Made by a program: the position numbers and the translations under genes. From assembly GCA_018060305.1 (NCBI GenBank), contig JAGOWF010000028.1, positions 1 to 14,964 of the forward strand: a stretch of DNA of 14,964 bases. Direction: 5' to 3'. This document shows, piece after piece, positions 7,392 to 14,013 of this stretch (the first letter of the stretch is position 1; each line of letters begins with the position of its first letter). This DNA comes from Pyrinomonadaceae bacterium. Lineage in GTDB: Bacteria > Acidobacteriota > Blastocatellia > Pyrinomonadales > Pyrinomonadaceae. Under the pieces are notes generated by a model, which made no database searches, was not told where the DNA came from, and saw nothing but the letters and a program-made list of their open reading frames with translations.

Positions 7392-7420
7392 AGTGTAAGA
7401 CGGAAACCTATCAGCGCCAA
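7392..7420 (-). promoter_or_regulatory. Sigma70-like promoter of the kinase operon
   Basis: On the minus strand TTGGCG (7420-7415) and TACACT (7397-7392) are separated by 17 bp. Predicted transcription start is near 7385, giving a leader of about 47 nt before ATG 7338. It sits in the 88-bp gap after the GAF-GGDEF gene, so the kinase operon can be expressed independently of it. Confidence 0.55.
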
Positions 7421-7426
7421 GTATTT

Positions 7427-8641
7427 TTAATTCGCTAATTCAGCCGGAAACCAAATTACCTTTGGCCGATTCGGAGATTTTGATTGCGCTTTCCTCTCGC
7501 GGGCTGCCCTGAGAAGCGTATCAGGCGTCTCGCCGTCGGTGCCGAATGCTGCCCAGCCGACGCTGATCTCGACCTCGAGCGAGTCAGCTTCCGTGAGCTT
7601 GAGTTTGCGGCCAAAGAATCCTGTATGTATGCGAGCGATGATCTCATGCGAGACCTCTTTGGTCGCGGTCGGCAGCACGACGAGGAATTCATCCGCCGCC
7701 GCCCGAGCAAAGAAATCCATCTGCCGCAGATTTTCTTTCACGACTCCGGCGACAAACGCCAACACGCGGTCACCGGCGGCATGGCCGAATCGTTGATTGA
7801 TATCATCAAAGCCGCGAATGTCCAACGCGAGGATCGTCAGCGGGCGTTCATCAGGTTTGCGCTGAGATTCGGCGGTCTGATTCTCGAGGACCAGATGGAA
7901 CGCTCGTTCGTTTGGCAGGTCTGTTGTGCTGTCTGTTAGGGCCGTAGTATGGCTTTGTTCGAATGCGACCGAACTCATCACGAGTGGAGCTATCCGAACG
8001 CCAATTGCCTCGAAGGTCGATCTGTCAACCTGCTGTGGATCAAAGTCCTTATCAAAGAAAAGCTGCAGGACGCCGAATGGGGCATGGCCAGTTTCGAGTG
8101 GTATCGCAACCGACGCGGGGCCGGTCTCCACTCGCCTTGAGCAGTAGCATTCACCCGGCTGGCCGTCGCGCGGATTGATACTCAATCCTCGATGTTGGCT
8201 GGCCTCTGAGCCCTCTGCCTGTTCGACGGTCAGCCGATCGGCGGCCGCGTCATAAACAAACAGCAGCAAGGTCTTACACGGGACGAGTCCTCTAATCCGG
8301 CTCGTCGCCAGGCGAAATAAATCAGCCGCCGAGAGCGACCCCGCAAAAATGTCCTTTGCCTCGTCAAGGGCCGAGAGGCTGTGCTCGAATGTTTGTGTTA
8401 CATCCGACTGTTGTTCAATCGCCGCACGACGCCGATTCTGCAGCAAATACAGGCCTACCGTAATGACCAGAAATGCTGCAATGATCGCAGAGAAGCCGCG
8501 CGTCTTGCCGCCGATCTCGAGGTCGGCTATCGCGATGATATAACTCGCACCGATCGCGCCCAGCGCAACGACGATGACGGCCGCAGGAGAGAGGACGCTG
8601 CGGCGAACACCCGCAGGCACACTGTCGATGGGATGATTCAT
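7427..8641 (-). CDS. Membrane GAF-GGDEF protein with degenerate AAADEF signature
   Basis: 404 aa from ATG 8641. The frame stays open far upstream to 9229, but that part is antisense to a lipoprotein gene and its leader, so the shorter start before the first membrane helix is used; no strong Shine-Dalgarno is seen. Order: TM helices near 18-38 and 50-67, a coil, a GAF domain about 100-225, and a GGDEF domain about 236-385. The first metal aspartate (LALDIRGFDD) and FGHAAGDRVL are kept, but the GG[D/E]EF loop reads AAADEF (314-319). The two glycines that contact GTP in active diguanylate cyclases are alanines, so it may be inactive or a nucleotide sensor. A putative promoter lies about 58 nt upstream. 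Confidence 0.88.
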   Translation of the reverse strand: MNHPIDSVPAGVRRSVLSPAAVIVVALGAIGASYIIAIADLEIGGKTRGFSAIIAAFLVITVGLYLLQNRRRAAIEQQSDVTQTFEHSLSALDEAKDIFAGSLSAADLFRLATSRIRGLVPCKTLLLFVYDAAADRLTVEQAEGSEASQHRGLSINPRDGQPGECYCSRRVETGPASVAIPLETGHAPFGVLQLFFDKDFDPQQVDRSTFEAIGVRIAPLVMSSVAFEQSHTTALTDSTTDLPNERAFHLVLENQTAESQRKPDERPLTILALDIRGFDDINQRFGHAAGDRVLAFVAGVVKENLRQMDFFARAAADEFLVVLPTATKEVSHEIIARIHTGFFGRKLKLTEADSLEVEISVGWAAFGTDGETPDTLLRAARERKAQSKSPNRPKVIWFPAELAN

Positions 8642-8698
8642 TTGAGAGGCAATGTCGTGAAAGATATTGGGCCCGGACGTGGAAAATGGCCCTGTATA

Positions 8699-8728
8699 AG
8701 AATAGCGTTCACCCGCGACTGTGGTCAA
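8699..8728 (-). promoter_or_regulatory. Putative promoter of the GAF-GGDEF gene
   Basis: Minus strand TTGACC (8728-8723) and TATTCT (8704-8699) with an 18-bp spacer, about 58 nt before the chosen ATG at 8641. This position supports the short start, because the longer reading frame would begin far upstream of it. Confidence 0.45.
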
Positions 8729-8828
8729 CAAGTTTTTTCCCGACCGCCTGGTTCCCCTATGGCCCAAAATGATCGCAAGAACGCCCGAAAATAATTTCAA
8801 CAAAACTTCAATATTTGTGATTTTTAGG

Positions 8829-8857
8829 TTGACTAACGCTTCGCGCCTAACTATATT
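8829..8857 (+). promoter_or_regulatory. Sigma70-like promoter of small lipoprotein 1
   Basis: TTGACT (8829-8834), 17-bp spacer, TATATT (8852-8857). The same hexamers and spacing precede the second lipoprotein. Predicted start near 8864 gives a leader of about 105 nt. Confidence 0.7.
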
Positions 8858-8894
8858 ATCGTTTGCTTCGGAAAAGAAAGAGTTCCGGGGCAAA

Positions 8895-8930
8895 CGGTTG
8901 TGTTCGATCAGCCGGGACCTGGAAACAGGT
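8895..8930 (+). other. Structured leader RNA of small lipoprotein 1
   Basis: Two adjacent stems: CGGTT (8895-8899) with AGCCG (8910-8914), and ACCTG-GAAA-CAGGT (8917-8930) closed by a GNRA tetraloop. The block CTTTGAGAAA (8939-8948) and the AGGAG follow. It could be a stabilising 5' structure or a regulatory element; it does not match a riboswitch that I recognise. Confidence 0.4.
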
Positions 8931-8969
8931 GATTTATTCTTTGAGAAAACGACAGGAGTCATTAATAAA

Positions 8970-9233
8970 ATGAAAAAGGTAATTGCACTTTCAACAGTTC
9001 TCGGTTTGAGCGCTCTGGGCATGGCTTGCGGTGAGACACCGGCCAATAACGCCACGAACAAGCCGGCCAACACCGCTCCGGCAGCGAGCCCGGTCTCGAG
9101 CCCGGTTAACACCGCTCCGGCTAACACCGCAGCGAACCACACGGCCCCGGCCAACGCGAGCAACACCACAGGTGCCAAGCCCACGAATGCCGCACCGGCA
9201 AACAATGCAGCCGCCAAACCGGCAAACAAATAG
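8970..9233 (+). CDS. Small Ala/Pro/Asn-rich lipoprotein, copy 1
   Basis: 87 aa. ATG 8970 follows ACAGGAG, whose last base is at 8958, by 11 nt. The N-terminus is a lipoprotein-type signal (MKKVIALSTVLGLSALGMAC) with the lipobox-like LGMAC; the -3 residue is Gly rather than Leu, so processing is probable rather than certain. The mature part is low complexity: A, N, P, T and S only, with hardly any hydrophobic residues, and should be disordered. The next gene is a paralogue: the signal peptide is nearly identical, and the last 36 nt of both genes (9198-9233 and 9705-9740) are identical. It has its own promoter and a strong terminator, so it is a separate transcript. Likely an abundant envelope lipoprotein; role unknown. 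Confidence 0.85.
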   Translation: MKKVIALSTVLGLSALGMACGETPANNATNKPANTAPAASPVSSPVNTAPANTAANHTAPANASNTTGAKPTNAAPANNAAAKPANK

Positions 9234-9256
9234 TTCTTTTACGAACTAGACCAGAG

Positions 9257-9290
9257 AGCACCTTGTCACCGACAAGGTGCTTTTTCTTTT
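9257..9290 (+). terminator. Intrinsic terminator of small lipoprotein 1
   Basis: AGCACCTTGTC (9257-9267) and GACAAGGTGCT (9271-9281) form a perfect 11-bp stem around ACC, followed by TTTTCTTTT. This is a textbook Rho-independent terminator 23 nt after the stop codon. Confidence 0.9.
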
Positions 9291-9321
9291 CCGCCTCCAT
9301 TCAAAACTCTTCTTTTCCGGT

Positions 9322-9350
9322 TTGACTTCCCATCAAACCGTGAATATATT
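9322..9350 (+). promoter_or_regulatory. Sigma70-like promoter of small lipoprotein 2
   Basis: TTGACT (9322-9327), 17-bp spacer, TATATT (9345-9350): the same hexamers and spacing as the promoter of copy 1. The spacer sequence differs. Predicted start near 9357; the leader begins almost at once with a hairpin, GTTCC (9358-9362) with GGAAC (9380-9384). Confidence 0.7.
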
Positions 9351-9455
9351 GTCGAGTGTTCCTCAAATAAGCTTTATGTGGAACCGTGGCCGGTGCGTGC
9401 ATCGTCCAGAAAAAATTAGATCTAATCTTTGAGAAAGACAGGAGAATTGATTCTT

Positions 9456-9740
9456 ATGAAAAAAGTAATTGCACTTTCAGCAGTTCTTGCGATGGGCGCG
9501 CTCGGTATGGCCTGTGGCGACGCTGCCAACACGAACACCGCAGTTAACAAAGCTGCTAACGCTGCCAACACCGCAGCTAACGCGATGAATGCCGCCGCCG
9601 ACACAATGGCAAACGCCGCAAACACGATGGCCAATGCAGCTAAGACGGCCGGTAACGCCGCCAATAAGGCGACCGATTCGGTCAAGCCTTCGAACGCTGC
9701 TCCAGCAAACAATGCAGCCGCCAAACCGGCAAACAAATAG
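9456..9740 (+). CDS. Small Ala/Asn-rich lipoprotein, copy 2, with heptad repeats
   Basis: 94 aa from ATG 9456, which follows ACAGGAG (last base 9444) by 11 nt, as in copy 1. An open frame begins at 9429, but that would place the ribosome binding site inside the gene. Lipoprotein-type signal with LGMAC as in copy 1. The middle differs from copy 1: from about residue 30 to 72 it runs in 7-residue steps that each begin with two alanines (for example AADTMAN, AANTMAN, AAKTAGN), which suggests an Ala-rich helix or coiled coil instead of the Pro-rich disorder of copy 1. The C-terminal PANNAAAKPANK is identical to copy 1. It may act as a small envelope helix of Lpp style, but this is inference. Confidence 0.85.
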   Translation: MKKVIALSAVLAMGALGMACGDAANTNTAVNKAANAANTAANAMNAAADTMANAANTMANAAKTAGNAANKATDSVKPSNAAPANNAAAKPANK

Positions 9741-9763
9741 TCTGGCCGATCAGGCTAACAAAG

Positions 9764-9795
9764 GGCTCGGACGTTCTAGACGTCCGAGCCTTTCT
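9764..9795 (+). terminator. Terminator between lipoprotein 2 and the convergent DUF255 gene
   Basis: GGCTCGGACGT (9764-9774) pairs with ACGTCCGAGCC (9780-9790), an 11-bp perfect stem with a 5-nt loop, followed by TTTCTC. The stop of the convergent gene is at 9799. It serves lipoprotein 2 and may act weakly in the other direction. Confidence 0.85.
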
Positions 9796-9798
9796 CTA

Positions 9799-11817
9799 TC
9801 AGTTATCAAAGATCAATTGACGCAACTCCCGGACGGCCGTAACCGGCCGCTGACATACAAAATTCTCACAAACATACGCTGTCGCCTTTCCCTCAACCGC
9901 CGCGCGGCCCTCAAACAGCGGCGTCGCCGATGTGTCTGAGCCCGGATCCGCAGATATCGCAACGACGGCGTTCGGCAAATACTGCGACAACGTTTCACGG
10001 GCCAGATCGCTGCCCGTATCGCCGACGACGACGATCTCTTTTGTGTCAGCGAGATGAAATTCGAGCGCCGATAGCGCCCGGCCGAAACCTTGAGGATGGC
10101 GGCGGATCTGCGAGGCAGCGAGACGCAATGTTGCGGCTGCGAACTGCTCGTATCTGTCGTCAGCCGTCAGCTTTGCGAGCCGCAGCAGCACGTCAGCGGC
10201 AACAGAATTGCCCGACGGCGTGGCGTTGTCGTAAAAGTCCTTATTGCGCAAAACCAGCTCCTCGTGGTCATTCGAAGTGAAGAAGAACCCGCCGCCGTCC
10301 GGATCCCAAAACTCCGTGATCATCGTGTCGGCCAGCCGCCGAGCATCCGTCAGGTATCTGGCCTCGCCGGAGACCTGATATAAGACCAGGAGGCCGTCGA
10401 TCACATTTGCGTAATCCTCGATATAGCCGTTAAGCTTTGCCTGGCCGTCTTTCCACGTCCGCAGCAAACGGCCGTCATTCTCTAGTTGAGTGAGAATAAA
10501 GTCGGCGTTGCGTTTTGCGATCTCTAAGTAATCTTCGCTGCCCAACACGCCTGCTGCGTCCGCAAACGCCGCCAGCATCAGCCCATTCCACGCGGTCAAC
10601 ACCTTCTCGTCACGGCCGGGCTTGATACGCTTTTCACGATGCTCAAACAGTTTCTGTCTGGAGATGTCCCTCCCGTCAGAACCGGGAGCGGTAGCGACCG
10701 GATCCTTGAGGTTCAGAATGTTGCTCCCTTCGAAATTACCTGACGCAGTCACGTCATGCGCCTCAGAGAACACAGCCGCATCTTTCCCAAGCACCTCTTC
10801 GACCTCTTTCGGCGTCCATACGAAGAACTTCCCTTCTTCACCCTCGCTGTCGGCGTCCTGTGAGGAATAGAATCCGCCGCTGGCGTCGAGCATCTCACGC
10901 CTGACATATTCGAGGGTCTCGACAGCGATACGCCGATAGAGATCGCTGCCGGTCACCTGATATGCGTGAAGGTACACGCGAACCAGTTGGGCATTGTCAT
11001 AGAGCATCTTTTCAAAATGCGGCACCAGCCAGATCGCATCGACCGCATAGCGGTGAAAGCCGCCACCGAGTTGATCGTAAATACCGCCCATCGCCATCTT
11101 GTCAAGCGTTTGCGTGACCATCTCAAGGGCTTTCTCTTCCCCGGTGCGATGATGGTATCGCAGCAGAAACTCGATCGACATCGCCTGTGGAAACTTCGGC
11201 GCGCCGCCCCAACCGCCGTTCGTGGCGTCAAACGTGCGAATAAATGACGCATACGCCGAATCAAGCATCGTGTCAGAAAGCCCGCCGGCCGTTTCAACGA
11301 TCGACATCCTGCGCAGTTCGCCGACGATCTCGGTCGCCGAGTGCTCGATCTCATCGCGGCGGTCTCGATACGCCTCGGCAATGCTTATCAGTATCTGCTG
11401 CCACGACGGCATTCCGTAACGCGGGCTCGGCGGAAAATACGTCCCGCCAAAGAACGGCCGCTTGTCAGGCGTGAGGAAGACGTTCATCGGCCAGCCGCCG
11501 CGGCCCGTCGTCAACTGGACGAAGTTCATATAGATCTGATCGACGTCCGGCCGCTCTTCCATATCGACCTTGATGTTGATGAAGTTCTCATTCTGGATCG
11601 CCGCTGTAGCCTCATCTTCAAACGACTCGTGCTCCATTACATGGCACCAATGACAAGCGGAATAACCTATAGATACGAGGACGGGCCTATCCTCTGACTT
11701 GGCCTTCTCAAACGCCTCGTCGCCCCACGGATACCAATCCACAGGATTGTGCGCGTGTTGGAGCAGGTATGGCGAGGTTTCGTCGATCAGGCGATTTGTA
11801 TTTTCCGGCTTTTCCAT
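9799..11817 (-). CDS. DUF255 thioredoxin-like protein, YyaL/SPATA20 family
   Basis: 672 aa, the usual family length. The N-terminus NRLIDETSPYLLQHAHNPVD is the family hallmark. The thioredoxin-like domain (about 6-165) carries the CxxC-type motif C55-H-W-C58 in YSACHWCHVMEHESFED, then VDMEERPDVD and GGWPMNVFLTP. The rest is an alpha/alpha-toroid resembling N-acylglucosamine 2-epimerases and glycosidases (GGWGGAPKFP, GGGFHRYAVD, PHFEKMLYDNAQL, TAWNGLMLAAFA). The C-terminal YVCENFVCQRPV is also typical. No signal peptide, so cytosolic. The biochemical reaction of the family is not established. It is transcribed alone, divergent from the aminotransferase cluster and convergent with lipoprotein 2. 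No strong Shine-Dalgarno precedes ATG 11817. Confidence 0.95.
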   Translation of the reverse strand: MEKPENTNRLIDETSPYLLQHAHNPVDWYPWGDEAFEKAKSEDRPVLVSIGYSACHWCHVMEHESFEDEATAAIQNENFINIKVDMEERPDVDQIYMNFVQLTTGRGGWPMNVFLTPDKRPFFGGTYFPPSPRYGMPSWQQILISIAEAYRDRRDEIEHSATEIVGELRRMSIVETAGGLSDTMLDSAYASFIRTFDATNGGWGGAPKFPQAMSIEFLLRYHHRTGEEKALEMVTQTLDKMAMGGIYDQLGGGFHRYAVDAIWLVPHFEKMLYDNAQLVRVYLHAYQVTGSDLYRRIAVETLEYVRREMLDASGGFYSSQDADSEGEEGKFFVWTPKEVEEVLGKDAAVFSEAHDVTASGNFEGSNILNLKDPVATAPGSDGRDISRQKLFEHREKRIKPGRDEKVLTAWNGLMLAAFADAAGVLGSEDYLEIAKRNADFILTQLENDGRLLRTWKDGQAKLNGYIEDYANVIDGLLVLYQVSGEARYLTDARRLADTMITEFWDPDGGGFFFTSNDHEELVLRNKDFYDNATPSGNSVAADVLLRLAKLTADDRYEQFAAATLRLAASQIRRHPQGFGRALSALEFHLADTKEIVVVGDTGSDLARETLSQYLPNAVVAISADPGSDTSATPLFEGRAAVEGKATAYVCENFVCQRPVTAVRELRQLIFDN

Positions 11818-11838
11818 TAGTCCATACTATTAGACCTA

Positions 11839-11867
11839 TTGAATCCCCGCCAATTGTCTGTTATATT
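11839..11867 (+). promoter_or_regulatory. Putative promoter of the small-gene/aminotransferase cluster
   Basis: TTGAAT (11839-11844), 17-bp spacer, TATATT (11862-11867), in the 170-bp gap between divergent genes. Predicted start near 11874, about 114 nt before ATG 11988. Confidence 0.5.
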
Positions 11868-11877
11868 TGCACCCATA

Positions 11878-11946
11878 ATGACACCGCGCTGCATATCGAC
11901 CCTTCGCCCCATCCAGCAGCGCGCACACCTGTTTGCCGGCGACTGA
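11878..11946 (+). other. Possible 22-codon leader ORF
   Basis: ATG 11878 opens a 22-codon frame (MTPRCISTLRPIQQRAHLF and three more residues) ending in TGA at 11946. It lies only about four nt after the predicted transcription start, so it would be nearly leaderless. It has no ribosome binding site and no known relatives that I recognise; it may be chance. Confidence 0.2.
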
Positions 11947-11987
11947 TCTTATCGGTTTCGCGTTGTACACAATTTGTGAGTATTGGT

Positions 11988-12179
11988 ATGAATAAGATAC
12001 AAAACAAAACTAAGCAGCGACAGGTTGGTGCGGACTCTACACGAGCACGGCATCCGATACATCCCTACTTTACGTCGAATTCGAGCGAAGAAACGCTCCG
12101 ACGGATGAGGGAGTTCCCTGAGCGCGCTGCGAAGTTCCTGGAGCAATGGCGTGCCGACCGAGAAAAGGACCCGCGTTGA
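11988..12179 (+). CDS. Small hypothetical protein
   Basis: 63 aa from ATG 11988; I do not recognise it. The first half is basic and polar (MNKIQNKTKQRQ) and probably flexible. The second half, from about residue 30, is a charged amphipathic helix (SEETLRRMREFPERAAKFLE, then QWRADREKDPR). The Shine-Dalgarno is weak (GTGAG, about 7 nt before ATG). Its last 29 nt overlap the next gene in another frame, which points to translational coupling if both are real. No membrane segment and no DNA-binding motif that I can name. A small regulator or partner of the next protein is possible, but there is no direct evidence. Confidence 0.45.
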   Translation: MNKIQNKTKQRQVGADSTRARHPIHPYFTSNSSEETLRRMREFPERAAKFLEQWRADREKDPR

Positions 12180-12495
12180 GATATTTCTACCTCTTCGCTC
12201 CGACCTTCTCAAATATCAAGTAGCCATTGACTGGATGGCAGAGGAATTTGCCCGCCAACGCGGCGGGGCAACTCTGACTGCTCCCTTCGCCGGACTTTTC
12301 GCATCAGCTCATCACACGAACATCGTCGAAGATGCCATTCGTATACTCTTCAGTGATTTCCAATTAGATACCGACAACGAGCGGCATCACACCCATCTCG
12401 TGGAGCTTCTGAGTGAGGTCAAGGCTTTCCTGATGGAAACGCTTGATGAAGAGGAGATATGGATCGTTTATTACCCGCTCTCGCGCGTGCTTTGA
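12151..12495 (+). CDS. Hypothetical protein, possible ferredoxin-like alpha/beta fold
   Basis: 114 aa starting at GTG 12151, 7 nt after GGAG (12140-12143). The next ATG in frame (12235) would remove the predicted first strand VEIFLPL, so GTG is preferred. Apparent order: strand, helix (YQVAIDWMAEEFARQRGG), strand near ATLTAPFAGLF, strand IRILFSDF, helix (HTHLVELLSEVKAFLMETL) and final strand EIWIVYYPLSRV. This beta-alpha-beta-beta-alpha-beta pattern suggests a ferredoxin-like or dimeric alpha/beta-barrel fold, as in DUF3574 or monooxygenase-like proteins; this is inference from pattern only. It ends 19 nt before the aminotransferase start, so the two are probably cotranscribed. No function is claimed. 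Confidence 0.65.
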   Translation: MPTEKRTRVEIFLPLRSDLLKYQVAIDWMAEEFARQRGGATLTAPFAGLFASAHHTNIVEDAIRILFSDFQLDTDNERHHTHLVELLSEVKAFLMETLDEEEIWIVYYPLSRVL

Positions 12496-12514
12496 AACGG
12501 ATAGGAGAAAGATC

Positions 12515-13870
12515 ATGACACCATCAACAGAATTACAGCGTCCCATTATCAAAACTGCCCTGCCGGGGCCAAAATCGCTTGAGATCATCGCAGGTGACGA
12601 GCGCTATGTCACGCCGAGCTATCCGCGGCCGGATTACAAGCTCGTCGTTGACCGCGCTCACGGCGTTTGGGTCGAGGACCCGGACGGGAACACCTTTTTG
12701 GACTGCAACGCGGGCGTCGCCGTGTGCTCGACCGGGCATTGCCATCCGGAGGTCGTTGCGGCGATCACCAAGCAGGTGAATGAATTCATTCATTTCTGCG
12801 GGACCGATTATTACTATCGCCATATGCCCGAGTTGGGCAAGACGCTCGAACGCATCTGCCCGATCGACGGCCCCACCCGCACGCACTTTGCCAACAGCGG
12901 AGCCGAGGCGATCGAAACCGCCCTCAAGCTCGCGATGTATCACACGCGGCGGCAGAAGTTCGTGTCGTTCTATGGATCCTTTCACGGTCGAACGCTCGGA
13001 GCCCTGTCGCTGACCAGTTCGAAAAAGGCGCAGCGACTCGGATTCATGCGCCAGGCGTTGGACGTCGTCCATATTCCGTATCCGAACAAGTTCCGGCATT
13101 TTGCGACCGATATGCCGACCGATGAGGCAACGATCACGCACGATGTCATCAAATGGCTCGAAAACCGCGTATTTCAGACCACAACGCCGCCGGCAGAGGT
13201 CGCAGGTATCGTCTTGGAGGTCGTGCAGGGCGAAGGCGGCTACATTCCGGCGCCGACCGCGTTTGTTAAGGAGCTTCGCCGCATCTGCGACGAGCACGGC
13301 ATCATGCTGATCGTGGACGAGGTCCAGTCGGGCATGGGCCGGACGGGAAAGATGTTCGCGCTCGACCACCACGACGGCGTCAAGGCCGACATCATGTGCC
13401 TCGCCAAGGGGCTGGGCTCAGGCATGCCGATCGGCGCCTGCATCGCTCGTGCCGACATCATGGACTGGCACAAGGGGGCGCACGCTTCGACATTTGGCGG
13501 CAATCCTGTCGCGCTGACCGCGGCGATGAAGACCATCGAACTCCTCGAAGGCGGACTGATCGAAAACGCCCGCGAGGTCGGAGCTTATTTGGAAGCCGGG
13601 CTCGCCCGGCTCAAAGACAAATACGACTGCATCGGTGATGTTCGCGGCCTCGGGATGATGCTCGGTGTTGAGTTCGTGACCGACAAGCAGTCGCTCAAGC
13701 CGGCACCGGAACTGCGTGACAAGATCGAATACGCATGCTACGAACGCGGCCTGATAATCCTCGGCTGCGGCACCAACGGCATCCGATGGTCGCCGCCCCT
13801 GATCTTGGCAAAGGAACACGTAGATGTAGCTCTAGAGATCTTTGACGAAGCGATCGCGACATCATTGTAA
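12515..13870 (+). CDS. Class III PLP-dependent aminotransferase (acetylornithine/GABA aminotransferase family)
   Basis: 451 aa from ATG 12515, 6 nt after AGGAGA (12503-12508); an open frame 24 codons longer is not needed. Fold type I PLP enzyme: GVWVEDPDGNTFLDCNAGVA at the N-terminus, SGAEA (128-132) for phosphate binding, SFHGRT (155-160), E239 in QGEGGY, DEVQSG with D268 for the PLP ring nitrogen, and Schiff-base lysine K298 in CLAKGLGSGMP, followed by STFGGNP. The N-terminal style (KTALPGPKSLEII, then GTDYYYRHMPELG) is closer to archaeal-type broad amino acid or 4-aminobutyrate aminotransferases and related racemases than to arginine-pathway ArgD. The substrate is open: no amino acid biosynthesis genes are adjacent. 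Last gene before a large hairpin. Confidence 0.93.
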   Translation: MTPSTELQRPIIKTALPGPKSLEIIAGDERYVTPSYPRPDYKLVVDRAHGVWVEDPDGNTFLDCNAGVAVCSTGHCHPEVVAAITKQVNEFIHFCGTDYYYRHMPELGKTLERICPIDGPTRTHFANSGAEAIETALKLAMYHTRRQKFVSFYGSFHGRTLGALSLTSSKKAQRLGFMRQALDVVHIPYPNKFRHFATDMPTDEATITHDVIKWLENRVFQTTTPPAEVAGIVLEVVQGEGGYIPAPTAFVKELRRICDEHGIMLIVDEVQSGMGRTGKMFALDHHDGVKADIMCLAKGLGSGMPIGACIARADIMDWHKGAHASTFGGNPVALTAAMKTIELLEGGLIENAREVGAYLEAGLARLKDKYDCIGDVRGLGMMLGVEFVTDKQSLKPAPELRDKIEYACYERGLIILGCGTNGIRWSPPLILAKEHVDVALEIFDEAIATSL

Positions 13871-13877
13871 AAACTTT

Positions 13878-13960
13878 AGCCACGAATAACACGAATTTCA
13901 CAAATTAGGAGAAAGGCCTCTTGTTCGTGAAATTCGTGTAATTCGTGGCTATTTTATTTT
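13878..13960 (+). terminator. Long inverted repeat with T-rich tail (repeat element, probable terminator)
   Basis: Left arm 13878-13908 and right arm 13921-13951 match as reverse complements at 27 of 31 positions (core TAGCCACGAAT and ACACGAATTTCAC), with a 12-nt loop. ATTTTATTTTTTTT follows directly. It lies 8 nt after the aminotransferase stop. The arms themselves are built of a repeating CACGAAT word, typical of dispersed intergenic palindromes, so it may be a mobile-type repeat that also works as terminator. Confidence 0.8.
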
Positions 13961-13973
13961 TTTTATTTCGGTA

Positions 13974-13989
13974 TTGACTTAATTAAGTA
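13974..13989 (+). promoter_or_regulatory. Possible promoter/operator remnant before the SRPBCC gene
   Basis: TTGACT (about 13974-13979) runs into the palindrome TTAATTAA (13979-13986). The combination looks like a -35 box with an operator half next to it, but no clear -10 box follows; coding-like sequence begins almost immediately. It may be a promoter cut off from its original downstream gene. Confidence 0.3.
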
Positions 13990-14013
13990 TGGGTCGGCCC
14001 GGACGATCTGATC

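Larger units (their letters stand above)
8642..8969. other. Divergent control region between GGDEF and lipoprotein genes
   Basis: 328 bp with no credible gene. It holds a minus-strand promoter for the GAF-GGDEF gene (8699-8728), a plus-strand promoter for the first small lipoprotein (8829-8857), and a structured leader of about 105 nt for the latter. Confidence 0.7.

Noticed and set aside
8881..8958. c-di-GMP (GEMM-I) riboswitch in the leader of lipoprotein 1
   Set aside because: GGGGCAAAC and a GNRA hairpin look suggestive, but the second conserved block (GCAAAGCC-like) and the correct stem order are missing, and copy 2 has no such sequence.
7427..9229. A 600-residue minus-strand frame joining a hydrophobic N-terminus to the GAF-GGDEF protein
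   Set aside because: The first 196 residues are antisense to the small lipoprotein gene, its promoter and its leader; the hydrophobic Ala/Leu/Val stretch is what an antisense reading of Asn/Ala-rich codons gives. Start moved to 8641.
9422..9736. Minus-strand 104-residue hydrophobic frame
   Set aside because: Exact antisense of small lipoprotein 2, which has a promoter, ribosome binding site, signal peptide and terminator on the plus strand.
12443..12514. Longer N-terminus for the aminotransferase
   Set aside because: It would overlap the preceding gene and place the strong AGGAGA inside the coding region; family alignment begins after ATG 12515.
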